34,839 nucleotides of DNA from a virus, in IMG/VR virus record IMGVR_UViG_3300044591_001307, positions 1 to 34,839 of that record; one strand, written 5' to 3'. The notes below the pieces were generated by a model. That model was not told where the DNA came from. It worked only from the letters and a program-made list of their open reading frames with translations, and ran no database searches. Shown here one piece after another: positions 13,785 through 22,235 of this stretch. Every line of letters starts with the position of its first letter. Position 1 is the first letter of the stretch. The position numbers were made by a program, and so were the translations under genes.

Positions 13785-14708
13785 CTACACAAATCTTGCA
13801 ACGGTCCTTCCCCCAAGAGGATTAATCGTAATTCTTGCCCCTTTTATACCATGATCACTTCTATCACCTTTATACACTGCTAAAAATATTGGTTCATAAG
13901 GACCAGTAATTCTATCACCATTATTCATTTTATGACCAGAAGACGTGAGTTCATAATATGTCCCTCTCTTTAAAACATTCAAAGTTCCTTGCATTGTTAC
14001 ATCTACATTATTTTCACCTGCAGGACCACTATAATTTTGACCATATACTGCTAATTTTTTTAATGTATCATCCTGTATTCTTCTACCTACTGTAGTTGCT
14101 GGAGGCATACCATCAGGAAACATATTCATCAGAGTGTTTATAAATGCTTGAGTTTCTGGATGTCCATAAATTGTAGGTTCAACTCTTTTAGATGTTCCTG
14201 CCCATTGTTGAAATCCCCTTGGACCAGATCCAGCTTTATGAGATACGTGCCCAACATATCCACCCTGACCTACAAAATGAAAATCACATTTTGGTGTTCC
14301 TGGTGTACTTTCACAAAGACCAACTTGATATGTTATTTTTCCCACTTTTAATGGAACAAAATCTGTACCAAGTTGATCCATTATTTTTGTCAGTTGCTTA
14401 TTAATACTAATAACTTCGGCGTCTTCTTTTGCCGTTGTTGCTTGAGTTCTTCCAGAAAATTCAGAATCCTTATAAAGTTCTGTGAGTCTTATTTCCTTTC
14501 CAGAATCAGTCAAAAGAACTATTGATTGACCCTTTTTAAATTTGTTAAAATTAGAAATACTTGTTAATTCTTTTAACAAATTTTTATTTAATTTTACAGA
14601 TGCACCGTTACCATCGTTTACTTTAAATTCTTTTGCGTTACGAATTCTAGATACAAAGATATTAAAATTATTTCTTTTTGCAAGTTCGGATACTGATAAC
14701 GTAGCCAT
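13785..14708 (-). CDS. Unrecognised protein, probable virion component, 307 residues
   Basis: The first 100 residues are basic and helical (SRIRNAKEFKVNDGNG; KKGQSIVLLTDSGKEIRL). The middle contains a striking Gly/His-rich block, CDFHFVGQGGYVGHVSHKAG followed by SGPRGFQQWAGTS. The C-terminus is beta-rich, ending ARITINPLGGRTVARFV. The middle block could be a catalytic or metal site (two His and an Asp), but I know no family for it. It sits among virion-type genes, just downstream of tRNA-Leu. No ribosome site is visible. Confidence 0.75.
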   Translation of the reverse strand: MATLSVSELAKRNNFNIFVSRIRNAKEFKVNDGNGASVKLNKNLLKELTSISNFNKFKKGQSIVLLTDSGKEIRLTELYKDSEFSGRTQATTAKEDAEVISINKQLTKIMDQLGTDFVPLKVGKITYQVGLCESTPGTPKCDFHFVGQGGYVGHVSHKAGSGPRGFQQWAGTSKRVEPTIYGHPETQAFINTLMNMFPDGMPPATTVGRRIQDDTLKKLAVYGQNYSGPAGENNVDVTMQGTLNVLKRGTYYELTSSGHKMNNGDRITGPYEPIFLAVYKGDRSDHGIKGARITINPLGGRTVARFV

Positions 14709-14727
14709 TTTTATTTTTATTTAGAAG

Positions 14728-14809
14728 TGCCCAAAAGAGGACTTGAACCTCCACTCCTTACGGAACAAGTGCCTAAAACTTGCGTGGCTACCAATTACAC
14801 CATTTGGGC
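14728..14809 (-). tRNA. tRNA-Leu (anticodon UAG)
   Basis: The minus strand folds into a class II tRNA. Acceptor GCCCAAA pairs with TTTGGGC, the D stem is GTG/CAC, and anticodon stem CAAGT/ACTTG holds loop TTTAGGC (anticodon TAG). A long variable arm (TCC/GGA stem) and T loop TTCAAGT follow. The discriminator is A, as in tRNA-Leu, and CCA is not encoded. Its first 15 bases are also the end of the HNH endonuclease gene. Confidence 0.93.
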
Positions 14810-15256
14810 TAATGAATTTCTTCCACAAAAAGTTTCAGTTTGTGAATGACAATTTGGACAAAGCAATCTTAAATTTGAAACTTCATTATTATAACATAAT
14901 CCATCAATATGGTCAACTTGCATTCTTAAATATTTTCCATTCCAAACAGATGCAATTCCACACTCAAAACAATAATCTCCATTTTTTTCAACTAACAATC
15001 TATGTAAGATTGATCTTCTACATTTATTACCTCTAGATAAAACATATTCCTCCAAACTATTCCATTTATTTTGTCCACCAAATTTAGATAATTTTTTAGT
15101 ATTATTTGGTTTGTATTCAGGTATCCATTTTTTATATCTAGAGCGTAATGTATCCGGTTTACAATTTAATTCTAAACATAATTCAGTTGGAGTTTTTTTG
15201 CCATTTAATAAGGATTTAATTATATAATCTTTTTTTAAATCTATATCTTTTCTCAT
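14795..15256 (-). CDS. HNH homing endonuclease between two tRNA genes, 153 residues
   Basis: The N-terminal half has a helix-turn-helix-like part (TPTELCLELNCKPDTLRSRYK) and a basic linker. The C-terminal half is an HNH nuclease with CFECG and CPNCHSQ zinc knuckles. The core is MQVDHIDGLCYNNEVSNLRLLCPNCH, containing the catalytic DH, the central N and the final H. The last codons (SLAQMV-stop) are read from the tRNA-Leu acceptor and D-arm sequence. A TATAAATA late promoter lies 22 nt before the ATG, in the loop of an imperfect inverted repeat. It is likely a mobile element lodged in a tRNA cluster. Confidence 0.92.
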   Translation of the reverse strand: MRKDIDLKKDYIIKSLLNGKKTPTELCLELNCKPDTLRSRYKKWIPEYKPNNTKKLSKFGGQNKWNSLEEYVLSRGNKCRRSILHRLLVEKNGDYCFECGIASVWNGKYLRMQVDHIDGLCYNNEVSNLRLLCPNCHSQTETFCGRNSLAQMV

Positions 15257-15261
15257 AATTA

Positions 15262-15296
15262 GTAAACGTGCTAGTATTATTTATATTAGCGTCTAC
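15262..15296 (-). promoter_or_regulatory. Late promoter in hairpin loop, HNH gene at 14795-15256
   Basis: On the minus strand GTAGACGCTA (15296-15287) can pair with TAGCACGTTTAC (15273-15262), giving ten pairs with one G-T and a 2-nt bulge. The 13-nt loop contains exact TATAAATA (15285-15278). The layout matches the promoter at 5541-5572. Confidence 0.5.
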
Positions 15297-15302
15297 CTAT
15301 AA

Positions 15303-15374
15303 TGGAGTGTAAGGAAATCGAATCCTTATTGCTGGAATGCAAATCCAGAGTAATAACCGTTATACGAACACCCC
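15303..15374 (-). tRNA. tRNA-Ala (anticodon UGC)
   Basis: The 72-nt minus-strand cloverleaf has acceptor GGGGTGT/ACACTCC with the G3-U70 pair that marks tRNA-Ala. Anticodon stem CTGGA/TCCAG holds loop TTTGCAT (anticodon TGC), and the T arm is AAGGA/TCCTT with loop TTCGATT. The discriminator is A and CCA is not encoded. It lies just downstream of the metallopeptidase gene. Confidence 0.93.
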
Positions 15375-15389
15375 AATAAAACCATTATA

Positions 15390-15797
15390 TCACCGAAGTG
15401 GCATAAGGTCAAATAGTTCTGGATGAAGTTGCCCATACTTACGCATCAATTCACCTGCTTTTGCATTTGCTTGATTTTCAGTTGGACTCCCAGCATGAGA
15501 ACTCTTACGGTCTAAACCTTTCTCCATATGCTGCTTATAATGAACATATTCATGAGCAAGAGTTCTCAAAATATCCATAGGATGACGATTGATAATACTT
15601 AAGTGAATAGCATTATCTCTCGATATTTCCCCAAACGCTGCAATTCTTTTTGCAAAGTCAGCATCATCTATGAGAATGACTGGAATATCATAAGTAAGAC
15701 GCAACTCTCTTTTTAAGAAGATAGTAAATCTTTTGAGAATTGCGTCAAACTGAATTTGAGTAACTGGTCTTCCTTTTCTTTTTCCAAGAAGAGACAT
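15390..15797 (-). CDS. Putative zinc metallopeptidase (HEYVH), 135 residues
   Basis: The zinc motif HExxH is seen in RTLAHEYVHYKQHMEKG near residue 80-90. A downstream Glu in TENQANAKAGELMRKYG is placed as the third ligand of a gluzincin-like SprT or minimal peptidase. The N-terminus is basic (MSLLGKRKGRP). The protein is short and lacks a signal peptide, so it probably acts in the cytoplasm or virion. It is the last protein gene before the tRNA cluster and follows the MazG unit by 17 nt. Substrate unknown, and the catalytic call rests on the HExxH and Glu. Confidence 0.75.
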   Translation of the reverse strand: MSLLGKRKGRPVTQIQFDAILKRFTIFLKRELRLTYDIPVILIDDADFAKRIAAFGEISRDNAIHLSIINRHPMDILRTLAHEYVHYKQHMEKGLDRKSSHAGSPTENQANAKAGELMRKYGQLHPELFDLMPLR

Positions 15798-15814
15798 ATT
15801 TTTTAAAATATTTA

Positions 15815-16000
15815 TTAGGCACCAAGAACAGCACCAATACCATCATCGATATCTTGAATTACTGTACGAATACTAGAAATACGAGGAGGAACAATTACAT
15901 CATCATAAGTATATCCTTTTTGCGCCTCAAACAGAACTTGACGGACTGCAGCGGCGGATCGAGCATCCATTTTAATTGTTACTTTTTTATCTTTAGTCAT
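15815..16000 (-). CDS. Small conserved-type protein, 61 residues
   Basis: The ATG overlaps the mazG stop as ATGA, giving a clear start. The sequence begins MTKDKKVTIKMDARSAAAVR, continues with a helix (AVRQVLFEAQKGYTYDD) and ends DDGIGAVLGA. No motif or membrane part is seen. Tight coupling to mazG suggests shared expression, not a shared function. Unknown role. Confidence 0.75.
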   Translation of the reverse strand: MTKDKKVTIKMDARSAAAVRQVLFEAQKGYTYDDVIVPPRISSIRTVIQDIDDGIGAVLGA

Positions 16001-16410
16001 CGGTCATCAGGTGCTCTATTTTCCGAAAAGTATGAATCAAACGCACCCTCAGGATAACGCTTGAGAAGTTTTTGAACATTACGAGCAACAACATCATCGA
16101 GTGTAGTATCCAGTGCCATACAAGCCTGGGCAACATACCACATAATATCACCCAGTTCAATAATCAGGTGCTCACGATTATCCTCATTATAAGGTTTACC
16201 TTGAAACACCATCTTCTTAACAATCTCCATAAACTCACCACCTTCTGCATTAATACCAACAGCAGAAGTCAGAAGACGCTCAATATTTGCACCTTTCTCA
16301 TCCAGTTCAACCAGGCGATCAGAAAGGGCAAGAAAGTCTTTAGATGCGTCAGAAGTTACGGCATCTACAAACTCAGCGTACTTATCAAAATTAACGTGTT
16401 TAGTTTCCAT
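15997..16410 (-). CDS. mazG: MazG-like nucleotide pyrophosphohydrolase
   Basis: MazG enzymes cut nucleoside triphosphates to monophosphate and pyrophosphate. Cyanophage forms are thought to alter nucleotide pools or alarmone levels in the host. The 137 residues show the alpha-helical metal motif, INAEGGEFMEIVKKM (ExxE-type) followed by HLIIELGDIMWYVAQAC (ExxD). It is a single-domain form, like other phage MazG proteins and shorter than E. coli MazG. It overlaps the helicase stop (TAATG) and the next gene (ATGA), so it belongs to the gp43-uvsX-gp41 operon. Confidence 0.9.
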   Translation of the reverse strand: METKHVNFDKYAEFVDAVTSDASKDFLALSDRLVELDEKGANIERLLTSAVGINAEGGEFMEIVKKMVFQGKPYNEDNREHLIIELGDIMWYVAQACMALDTTLDDVVARNVQKLLKRYPEGAFDSYFSENRAPDDR

Positions 16411-17789
16411 TAAAATTTAAATCCTTCAAATGACTTTTTGAGTTTCTTGTCTTCGTAATCATTATACTCGTCTTCGTTTCCAGAGTCAAGTATGTCTTTT
16501 TGTGCTGACTGTTCACAATCATACAGTCTCATTTTAGCACGATCAATACCCACAATAAAACGCTTAAAGATTGTTGGGTCATTATAACGATTCTTCAATT
16601 GTTTCACCATAATCTGTCCCAATCCCTCCAACTCTTCAGTGCTAATAAGGGCAAACATAAGATCAGCAGTAGCAGGGAGACCAAAGGACTCACTAGTATC
16701 AGTAAGTTCAACATCAGAATTACCATAACCACTGCGGGTAGTCTGGGTAGCAGAGACAATGGGAACATTGAATTCCACTGCCAAACCGCGAAGTTCCTCT
16801 GCAATTGACTTAATGTATGAATAAGAATTGATAGAACTGTTTGCCTTATGCCTAGAGGAAGCACAAATATTAAGGTAGTCAATGAAAATAATATCAGGTC
16901 GAAATGATTTCTTAAGAGCAAGTTCATTGAGAAGTGCCTTGAAATGTCCTGAGTGTGCAGAAGCGGTAGGATATTCTTTGATTACCAAAGAACCTTGTGT
17001 CTTCTTTGCAATATTATTTACTTTATTTTCAAATGCCGAACGTGGGAGATCAACCAGTTGCTGAATCGGGACATTGAGAAGGTTTGCATCAATTCTTTCT
17101 GCAATTCGTTCTTCCGCCATCTCAAGAGTGATGTAGAGTACGTTCCTACCCTGTAGCAACGCGGCACTAGCAACGTGACACATGAACAACGATTTCCCAA
17201 CACCCGTTCCAGCGAGAGCAATATTGAGAGTCTTGTTAGGTAAACCACCTTTCGTGATTTTGTTGAAATATTCCAAGTCAAACTCGATTTTATCTTCTTT
17301 ACGGTGGTAAAATTCATAACGCTCTCCATAATTTTGAAGATAATCGTGTCCAATATTATTATCAAAAGATACTGCTAGAGCATCTGAAAGAATACTTGGA
17401 ATAGCATCACGATTTTTCTTCCCATCATTACCATCGGCAATATGAATAGACTCCATAAGTGCTAGGTAAATGGCACGATCACGACACCACTTTTCTGTGG
17501 TGTCAAGAATCCATTGCTTATCTACTATAGCATCGTTCAAAGATGCATTGATTTCTCGAATCTCCTTGACTTCAGTTTCATTGAGATCTGTGCGATTTTC
17601 TACCTCAATGTTGAGTGCTTCAATGGTGATTGCTGAACCATACTTAACAATGAATTGAACAATCTCCTCAAAAATGACCTTCTCCGCCTTTTGCTCAAAA
17701 TAATCTGGTTGTATGAAAGGTATAACTTTTCGTGAGTAATCTTCATTAAATACAAGGTTCCTTAAAATAGTAGTTTCAATTCTTTCCAT
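16410..17789 (-). CDS. 41: Replicative DNA helicase, T4 gp41 (DnaB-like)
   Basis: This hexameric 5'-3' helicase unwinds the fork and partners with primase gp61. The 459 residues have an N-terminal helical domain (to about 150) and a RecA-like motor. The Walker A is AGTGVGKS (residues 193-200), the Walker B IIFIDYLNICA, and there is a DnaB-type SATQTTRSGY motif. Length matches T4 gp41 (475). The start overlaps the oxygenase stop as TAATG. The protein does not contain an intein or a gap. Confidence 0.95.
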   Translation of the reverse strand: MERIETTILRNLVFNEDYSRKVIPFIQPDYFEQKAEKVIFEEIVQFIVKYGSAITIEALNIEVENRTDLNETEVKEIREINASLNDAIVDKQWILDTTEKWCRDRAIYLALMESIHIADGNDGKKNRDAIPSILSDALAVSFDNNIGHDYLQNYGERYEFYHRKEDKIEFDLEYFNKITKGGLPNKTLNIALAGTGVGKSLFMCHVASAALLQGRNVLYITLEMAEERIAERIDANLLNVPIQQLVDLPRSAFENKVNNIAKKTQGSLVIKEYPTASAHSGHFKALLNELALKKSFRPDIIFIDYLNICASSRHKANSSINSYSYIKSIAEELRGLAVEFNVPIVSATQTTRSGYGNSDVELTDTSESFGLPATADLMFALISTEELEGLGQIMVKQLKNRYNDPTIFKRFIVGIDRAKMRLYDCEQSAQKDILDSGNEDEYNDYEDKKLKKSFEGFKF

Positions 17790-18346
17790 TATTTGTAATG
17801 CAAATAGGCACTCATAATATACTTTGGACCACTGATAGAAGGTTCTCCCTTATGAGGAAACATCCAGAGTGGGGGAAACATAATTAAGGTTCCCTGCTTT
17901 GGTTGAATTTGAACATCCTTAAAGACAGTTTGACCACCACTTTCAACATCATTCAAATACCACATAAACGATAAAAATCTGCGGGCGGTCCCATAGTCTA
18001 TCACATCTACGTGAGTATCAAACTGATCAATACCATTTGGTTCGTATTTTTTAATACGAAATTGTTCTAGAGCGTGTTCTTCAGGAAATACACGCTTATC
18101 TACAAACTCGTAATACTTATCACGATACTCAAAAATCTTTTTAATGATGTGATTATGAACTTGATTAACTTCTGGTGTTAATTCACGATTTTCTGTGAAA
18201 TTAAATTGATTAAAATTAGGTTTCCCCTCATTATCATGACGCTCTTGTTTGTCAGGAACCTGATCAAATAAACTAATTAGAAAGTTGCATATATCAGGTT
18301 CAAGAGCATTTTCGTAAATATGAATAAAATCTCGAAGTTCATCCAT
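17789..18346 (-). CDS. 2-oxoglutarate/Fe(II)-dependent oxygenase
   Basis: The protein has the double-stranded beta-helix metal triad: H-x-D in FDTHVDVIDYG and the distal His in MFPPLWMFPHKGEPS, with a Lys/Arg contact for 2-oxoglutarate after it. This places it in the prolyl-4-hydroxylase-like superfamily that is frequent in marine T4-like phages. The substrate (protein, DNA or other) is unknown. The ATG at 18346 follows AAAGGTGA and overlaps the uvsX stop by 8 nt, and gives 185 residues. A TTG further upstream is less likely. It is cotranscribed with uvsX and gp41. Confidence 0.88.
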   Translation of the reverse strand: MDELRDFIHIYENALEPDICNFLISLFDQVPDKQERHDNEGKPNFNQFNFTENRELTPEVNQVHNHIIKKIFEYRDKYYEFVDKRVFPEEHALEQFRIKKYEPNGIDQFDTHVDVIDYGTARRFLSFMWYLNDVESGGQTVFKDVQIQPKQGTLIMFPPLWMFPHKGEPSISGPKYIMSAYLHYK

Positions 18347-19343
18347 AAGAGAATTCACCTTTAGCAATCACATCCAGTTTTTCCATTACTTCTTCAGTAA
18401 AGTACTCTTTTGGATTTGCTAGAATTTGTTTGGCATAAATTTTCTTACCATCCATTTCATAACGTCCCGCAACATTCTTCCAGAGTCCGCCGAGTTCCCC
18501 GAGTTCCAAAAGACCATAATAGCGATCAAGACCGCGCTCATCATAAAATAGACGGACTTCAACTTGCTGGTTCTCCTTACTTAAACGCGACTTAGCAGTC
18601 TTTGCCTTGATAATATTTCCAACGATTTCTGTTCCATCCTTTTCCTTTTTCTTTGAAAGGTAAATGATACTAGAAGCAGCATACTTAAGACCACTACCAC
18701 CACCCATCTCCTTAGTAGGAACATAAGCACCAATAACATCATAAGTGTGATTGGTTACAATCATAGGGATTTTTGCTTGACCAAGTTTCAAAGTAAGCAT
18801 ACGGAATGCACCTTTAATCAGTTGGGATTTGGTCATGTCACGAACTTCTTTATCATTCAAAGCATCATTAATCTCTTTACTTGTAGAAAGCATTCCCAAA
18901 GAGTCTAGAACAAACATACAAGGATTTCGTTCTCCCTCAGGTTTTTTCATATACATATCTACTGCTTTGAGTGCCGTTCCACGAAACTCTTCAACAGTAA
19001 CAACATTGACAACCACAAGACGAGAAGTATCAATTCCACGGGATTCTAAAAGAGATTTAGTGATAGCAGCCTCAGTGTCAAAGTAGAGACAGTAACCATC
19101 GGGATGAGTATCAAGAAAGTTCTTAACCACGGCGAGAGAGAAAAAAGTCTTTCCAGTAGAAGACTCTCCAGCAATAGCAGTAATCTTATTCCCAGATACA
19201 CCACCAAATACACTACCTGAAACCAGTGCATTAAAAATGTATGAACCTGTATCAACATAAGTCTCTGTCTCATCAATGTCGGAAGCAAGTTGCGTATACT
19301 CACCACCAATTTCTTTTACAATATCTTTAAGAAAATCCATCAT
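18339..19343 (-). CDS. uvsX: UvsX RecA-like recombinase
   Basis: UvsX forms filaments on single-stranded DNA and drives strand invasion for recombination-dependent replication. The 334 residues contain AGESSTGKT (Walker A, residues 59-67), the Walker B strand CMFVLDSLGML and TNHTYDVIGAYV. The glycine-rich loop is GGGSGLKYAASSIIYL. Length is below T4 UvsX (391) but usual for cyanophages. A GGAG site and an ATGA overlap with the small gene upstream set the start. Confidence 0.95.
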   Translation of the reverse strand: MMDFLKDIVKEIGGEYTQLASDIDETETYVDTGSYIFNALVSGSVFGGVSGNKITAIAGESSTGKTFFSLAVVKNFLDTHPDGYCLYFDTEAAITKSLLESRGIDTSRLVVVNVVTVEEFRGTALKAVDMYMKKPEGERNPCMFVLDSLGMLSTSKEINDALNDKEVRDMTKSQLIKGAFRMLTLKLGQAKIPMIVTNHTYDVIGAYVPTKEMGGGSGLKYAASSIIYLSKKKEKDGTEIVGNIIKAKTAKSRLSKENQQVEVRLFYDERGLDRYYGLLELGELGGLWKNVAGRYEMDGKKIYAKQILANPKEYFTEEVMEKLDVIAKGEFSYG

Positions 19344-19480
19344 TCTTTCTCCATATTTTCATTTTTATCAATATAGTTCATTTTATAAGTCCATAATTTT
19401 TGATAGAGTGCAGAATCTCCTCCCAATCTCATAGCACTAATAATCGTATTCAATTCTTTTTCGTTAATAGGCAAATCCAT
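19340..19480 (-). CDS. Small protein between gp43 and uvsX, 46 residues
   Basis: The frame starts ATG at 19480, overlapping the polymerase stop TGA by one base, and ends in TGA overlapping the uvsX start. Both junctions argue for real translation. The protein (MDLPINEKELNTIISAMRLG and on to LYQKLWTYKMNYID) is helical and unremarkable. Similar short genes occur at this site in related phages as far as I recall, without a known function. Confidence 0.75.
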   Translation of the reverse strand: MDLPINEKELNTIISAMRLGGDSALYQKLWTYKMNYIDKNENMEKE

Positions 19481-21981
19481 CAGTTAAAAAATGACTCTAA
19501 GGTTGTTATATGTTCTGTTTTCCATCCAATTGCATCAAGAATGGACTTAAGTGGTTCAAGAAAACTTTTTTCAAATTGTAGTTCATAGTCAATATATTTG
19601 TCAAGTCCAAGTTCCAAAGGAAAATCTTGAATGAAAGAGACAATATTTTCTTGAATAATATTTGGTTTTTTGAGGTAGATAAATTTAATCTTTTCCCCAT
19701 TACCAATAAGTGAATATTTATTGGTGAGTTTTTTCTCTTTAATATAATGATTAAAGAGAAGTGCTCCACGAATATGAATTGGTGTTCCCTTCATATAAAT
19801 GTCAGAATGGGAATGATATTTACGAACATCTGAGGCAGTTCTTGGAAAAGCAATCTGCTCTGGTGGCAGTTTTTTGAAGTCAGAACGACACTTATCAATA
19901 AACTTAATCACCTGTTCTTCAGTTCCACTCATCATTAGTTTCAGACCATCTTTAATCATCTGGCGACAAGGAGCAGGTGTGGAGGATTTAACTGCCTCAA
20001 TACCCATCATCTTCAGTTTAGGTTCTTCATAACGAACACCCTCACTATCCCAAACATTGAGAATATACCGCTTTTTGGCAGTCCAGATTCCACGGTCAGC
20101 AATATTCTCCCGCTTCATCTGCATCTTTTGGTCATATGCATTCACATAATCCGCCAGTTCTTGGTAGCAACTTTCAATATATTTTTCAAGTTCCACCTTA
20201 GCGACCTTATCAAGGAACGAAACAACGCTTTCAGTAGTTTTTTCTCTTCCCTTGTATACAGTTTCAACCAAAGGACCCATATTGAGATAAATGGAATCAG
20301 TATCAGAAGCAATAACATAATCTACCTCTTTAGTTTTTAGAAGTTTATTGAGATAAGTATTCATTTTTTCTTCTATCCAACGAATAGCAACTTGCCCAGA
20401 AAGAGTAATTGCCTCAGCATTCGCTAATTTAAAGTAACGAAAATACTGATTACCAATAGCACCATAGGCAGAGTTAAGTTGAATCTTTCTTGCCATTTGG
20501 ATATTGTTACATCTAGCAATCTCCTTCTCAAGTTCCTTTGTCTTTTTCTTTTCATACTCCTGTTTAGCAGCAAGCATCTTCTTTTTGTAAATGGTGCGAT
20601 CTTCATAGATCTTTTCCATCAACTCTGGAAGAAATCCCCGAACATCTTTACGATACATTGCCCCATTAGCACATACCGCATAGTCCTTATACATTTCAAA
20701 TGTGAGTTGTTTGTTAAGGATCTTATCGACACTAACAGATGGGTGCCTTTCTTCTACCAAAGTTTCTGGTGAAATATTATAACCCATAATCAGGTGAGGA
20801 TACAGTGAGTTAAGGTCAAAGTTCACAACCCAATCATACACCCCAGGAATCGGTTCTTTTACATAAGCACCAGCATACTTAGAATCTTTATCAGACCTCA
20901 CGTTTGGAGGAATCACAATATTCTTCTTTTTCAGATAGTTGTAGATAATTGTATCCCACATACGAACCTGAGAGAAAACATCAGCATAGTTTGCCTTAGC
21001 ATCATACGCCATCGTCAAAGCAAGTTCAATGAGTTTCATCTTGTCTTCCAAACGGTCAACAAGTTCTACGTCAATGATGTTGTATTCTACAAACTTCTGC
21101 CAACCTTTGGTGTAGAAATCTTTGAACGTATCAAACTCACTGTGATCTAACTTTTTCTGACCAAGTTCTACATTTGCAATGTGGTCAAGACGATAAGATT
21201 CCTGTGCCTTATAAGTAAACTTCTTATAAAGATTCAGATAATCAAGTTGACTTACTCCACCAATATCATAGGAAATATGCTTACGCCCAGAGATGAATGT
21301 TTCACTTTCAGTTACCAATCCCCATGGAGACATACGCTTCATGAGTTTTTCTCCCAGAACACGATCTATACGACGAACCAAGTATGGGATATCATATAAT
21401 TCACTATTCCAACCAGTAATGACTTCAGGTGTATTCTCCTCAATCATCCACCAATTAATAAAGTCGTTCAACAAATCATGCTCATTTGTAAAAGAACGAT
21501 ATTTTACATTACTCTGTTGATTATTGAACTTACCAAGACCCCAAGTAAGAATCTGTTTTGTATTATAATCTTGAAGTGTAATGAGCAACACTTCTTCAGC
21601 GGCACTTTCCACATCAGGGAATCCATTCTCGGATGCAACCTCAATATCAATTGTTGTTACTTTGATTTTATTAATATCAAACTTAACTTCATCTTCAGGA
21701 TAAGTTTCGGAAATATATTGATAGATGTATCGGTCATTTCCATGAATTGAAAATCCTTGAACATCAGTATATTTCTTAATAAATTCTCTACATTCTCTTA
21801 CTGTTCCAGGTTGAATTGGTTCAACACATTCACCATTCAGAGTTTTATATTCAGTATTCTTTTTTGAAGGAACAAAAAGAGTCGGGTAAAACTTCTCACG
21901 GGTCATGAAATGTTTACCATTTTCATAACCACGGACCAAGAAGTGGTCCCCGACCATCTGGACATTTGTATAAAATCGCAT
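19480..21981 (-). CDS. 43: Family B DNA polymerase, T4 gp43
   Basis: This is the replicative polymerase with proofreading exonuclease. Exo I is TTIDIEVASENG (residues 110-120), Exo II ITGWNSELYDIPYL and Exo III YNIIDVELVDRLED. Polymerase motif A is FDLNSLYPHLIM, motif B KIQLNSAYGAIGN and motif C IASDTDSIYL. The last residues, TTLESFFN, fit a clamp-binding peptide (hydrophobic-x-x-FF). At 833 residues it is slightly short of T4 gp43 (898) with all catalytic motifs intact, and it is not split or interrupted. Translation probably couples to the Sm-like gene upstream, whose stop shares a base with this ATG. Confidence 0.97.
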   Translation of the reverse strand: MRFYTNVQMVGDHFLVRGYENGKHFMTREKFYPTLFVPSKKNTEYKTLNGECVEPIQPGTVRECREFIKKYTDVQGFSIHGNDRYIYQYISETYPEDEVKFDINKIKVTTIDIEVASENGFPDVESAAEEVLLITLQDYNTKQILTWGLGKFNNQQSNVKYRSFTNEHDLLNDFINWWMIEENTPEVITGWNSELYDIPYLVRRIDRVLGEKLMKRMSPWGLVTESETFISGRKHISYDIGGVSQLDYLNLYKKFTYKAQESYRLDHIANVELGQKKLDHSEFDTFKDFYTKGWQKFVEYNIIDVELVDRLEDKMKLIELALTMAYDAKANYADVFSQVRMWDTIIYNYLKKKNIVIPPNVRSDKDSKYAGAYVKEPIPGVYDWVVNFDLNSLYPHLIMGYNISPETLVEERHPSVSVDKILNKQLTFEMYKDYAVCANGAMYRKDVRGFLPELMEKIYEDRTIYKKKMLAAKQEYEKKKTKELEKEIARCNNIQMARKIQLNSAYGAIGNQYFRYFKLANAEAITLSGQVAIRWIEEKMNTYLNKLLKTKEVDYVIASDTDSIYLNMGPLVETVYKGREKTTESVVSFLDKVAKVELEKYIESCYQELADYVNAYDQKMQMKRENIADRGIWTAKKRYILNVWDSEGVRYEEPKLKMMGIEAVKSSTPAPCRQMIKDGLKLMMSGTEEQVIKFIDKCRSDFKKLPPEQIAFPRTASDVRKYHSHSDIYMKGTPIHIRGALLFNHYIKEKKLTNKYSLIGNGEKIKFIYLKKPNIIQENIVSFIQDFPLELGLDKYIDYELQFEKSFLEPLKSILDAIGWKTEHITTLESFFN

Positions 21982-22235
21982 TATGCAGTCAATTCAAGAT
22001 ACTTTTCAACAATTTCTGGTTTAGGATTTACAATAGTAAGAATACTATCGGAGTGAATCATCATTTCTGTTTGGTCAGATACATCTGGCCAAGGAGTTAA
22101 ATTTCCCTCAGCATCAATTTTATAGGGATTAATTAGTTTACAATCTGGTTCTCCAAGTTCAGAACCAACTTCAATAATCTCAGTGACAATTACATTGTCA
22201 ACCTTCAGTAAAAGACACTTCACTGTTTTCGACAT
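21981..22235 (-). CDS. Sm-like small beta-barrel protein, paralogue 2, 84 residues
   Basis: A GAGGAAA site lies before the ATG at 22235, which is inside the preceding gene (38-nt overlap). The chain (KCLLLKVDNVIVTEIIEVG ... INPYKIDAEGNLTPW) follows the same plan as the upstream neighbour: strand, K/N-P-x-K-I, L-x-P-W, then IVNPKPEIVEKY. The two are likely tandem duplicates. An Sm/Hfq-like barrel is my inference from pattern only, and no RNA-binding residues can be named. It ends one base into gp43. Confidence 0.75.
   Translation of the reverse strand: MSKTVKCLLLKVDNVIVTEIIEVGSELGEPDCKLINPYKIDAEGNLTPWPDVSDQTEMMIHSDSILTIVNPKPEIVEKYLELTA

Noticed and set aside
15809-15816. AATAAATA as a late promoter for the HEYVH gene.
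   Set aside because: It is only 12 nt from the start codon, closer than any other late octamer here (21-37 nt), and sits on a stop codon in an A/T-rich gap.
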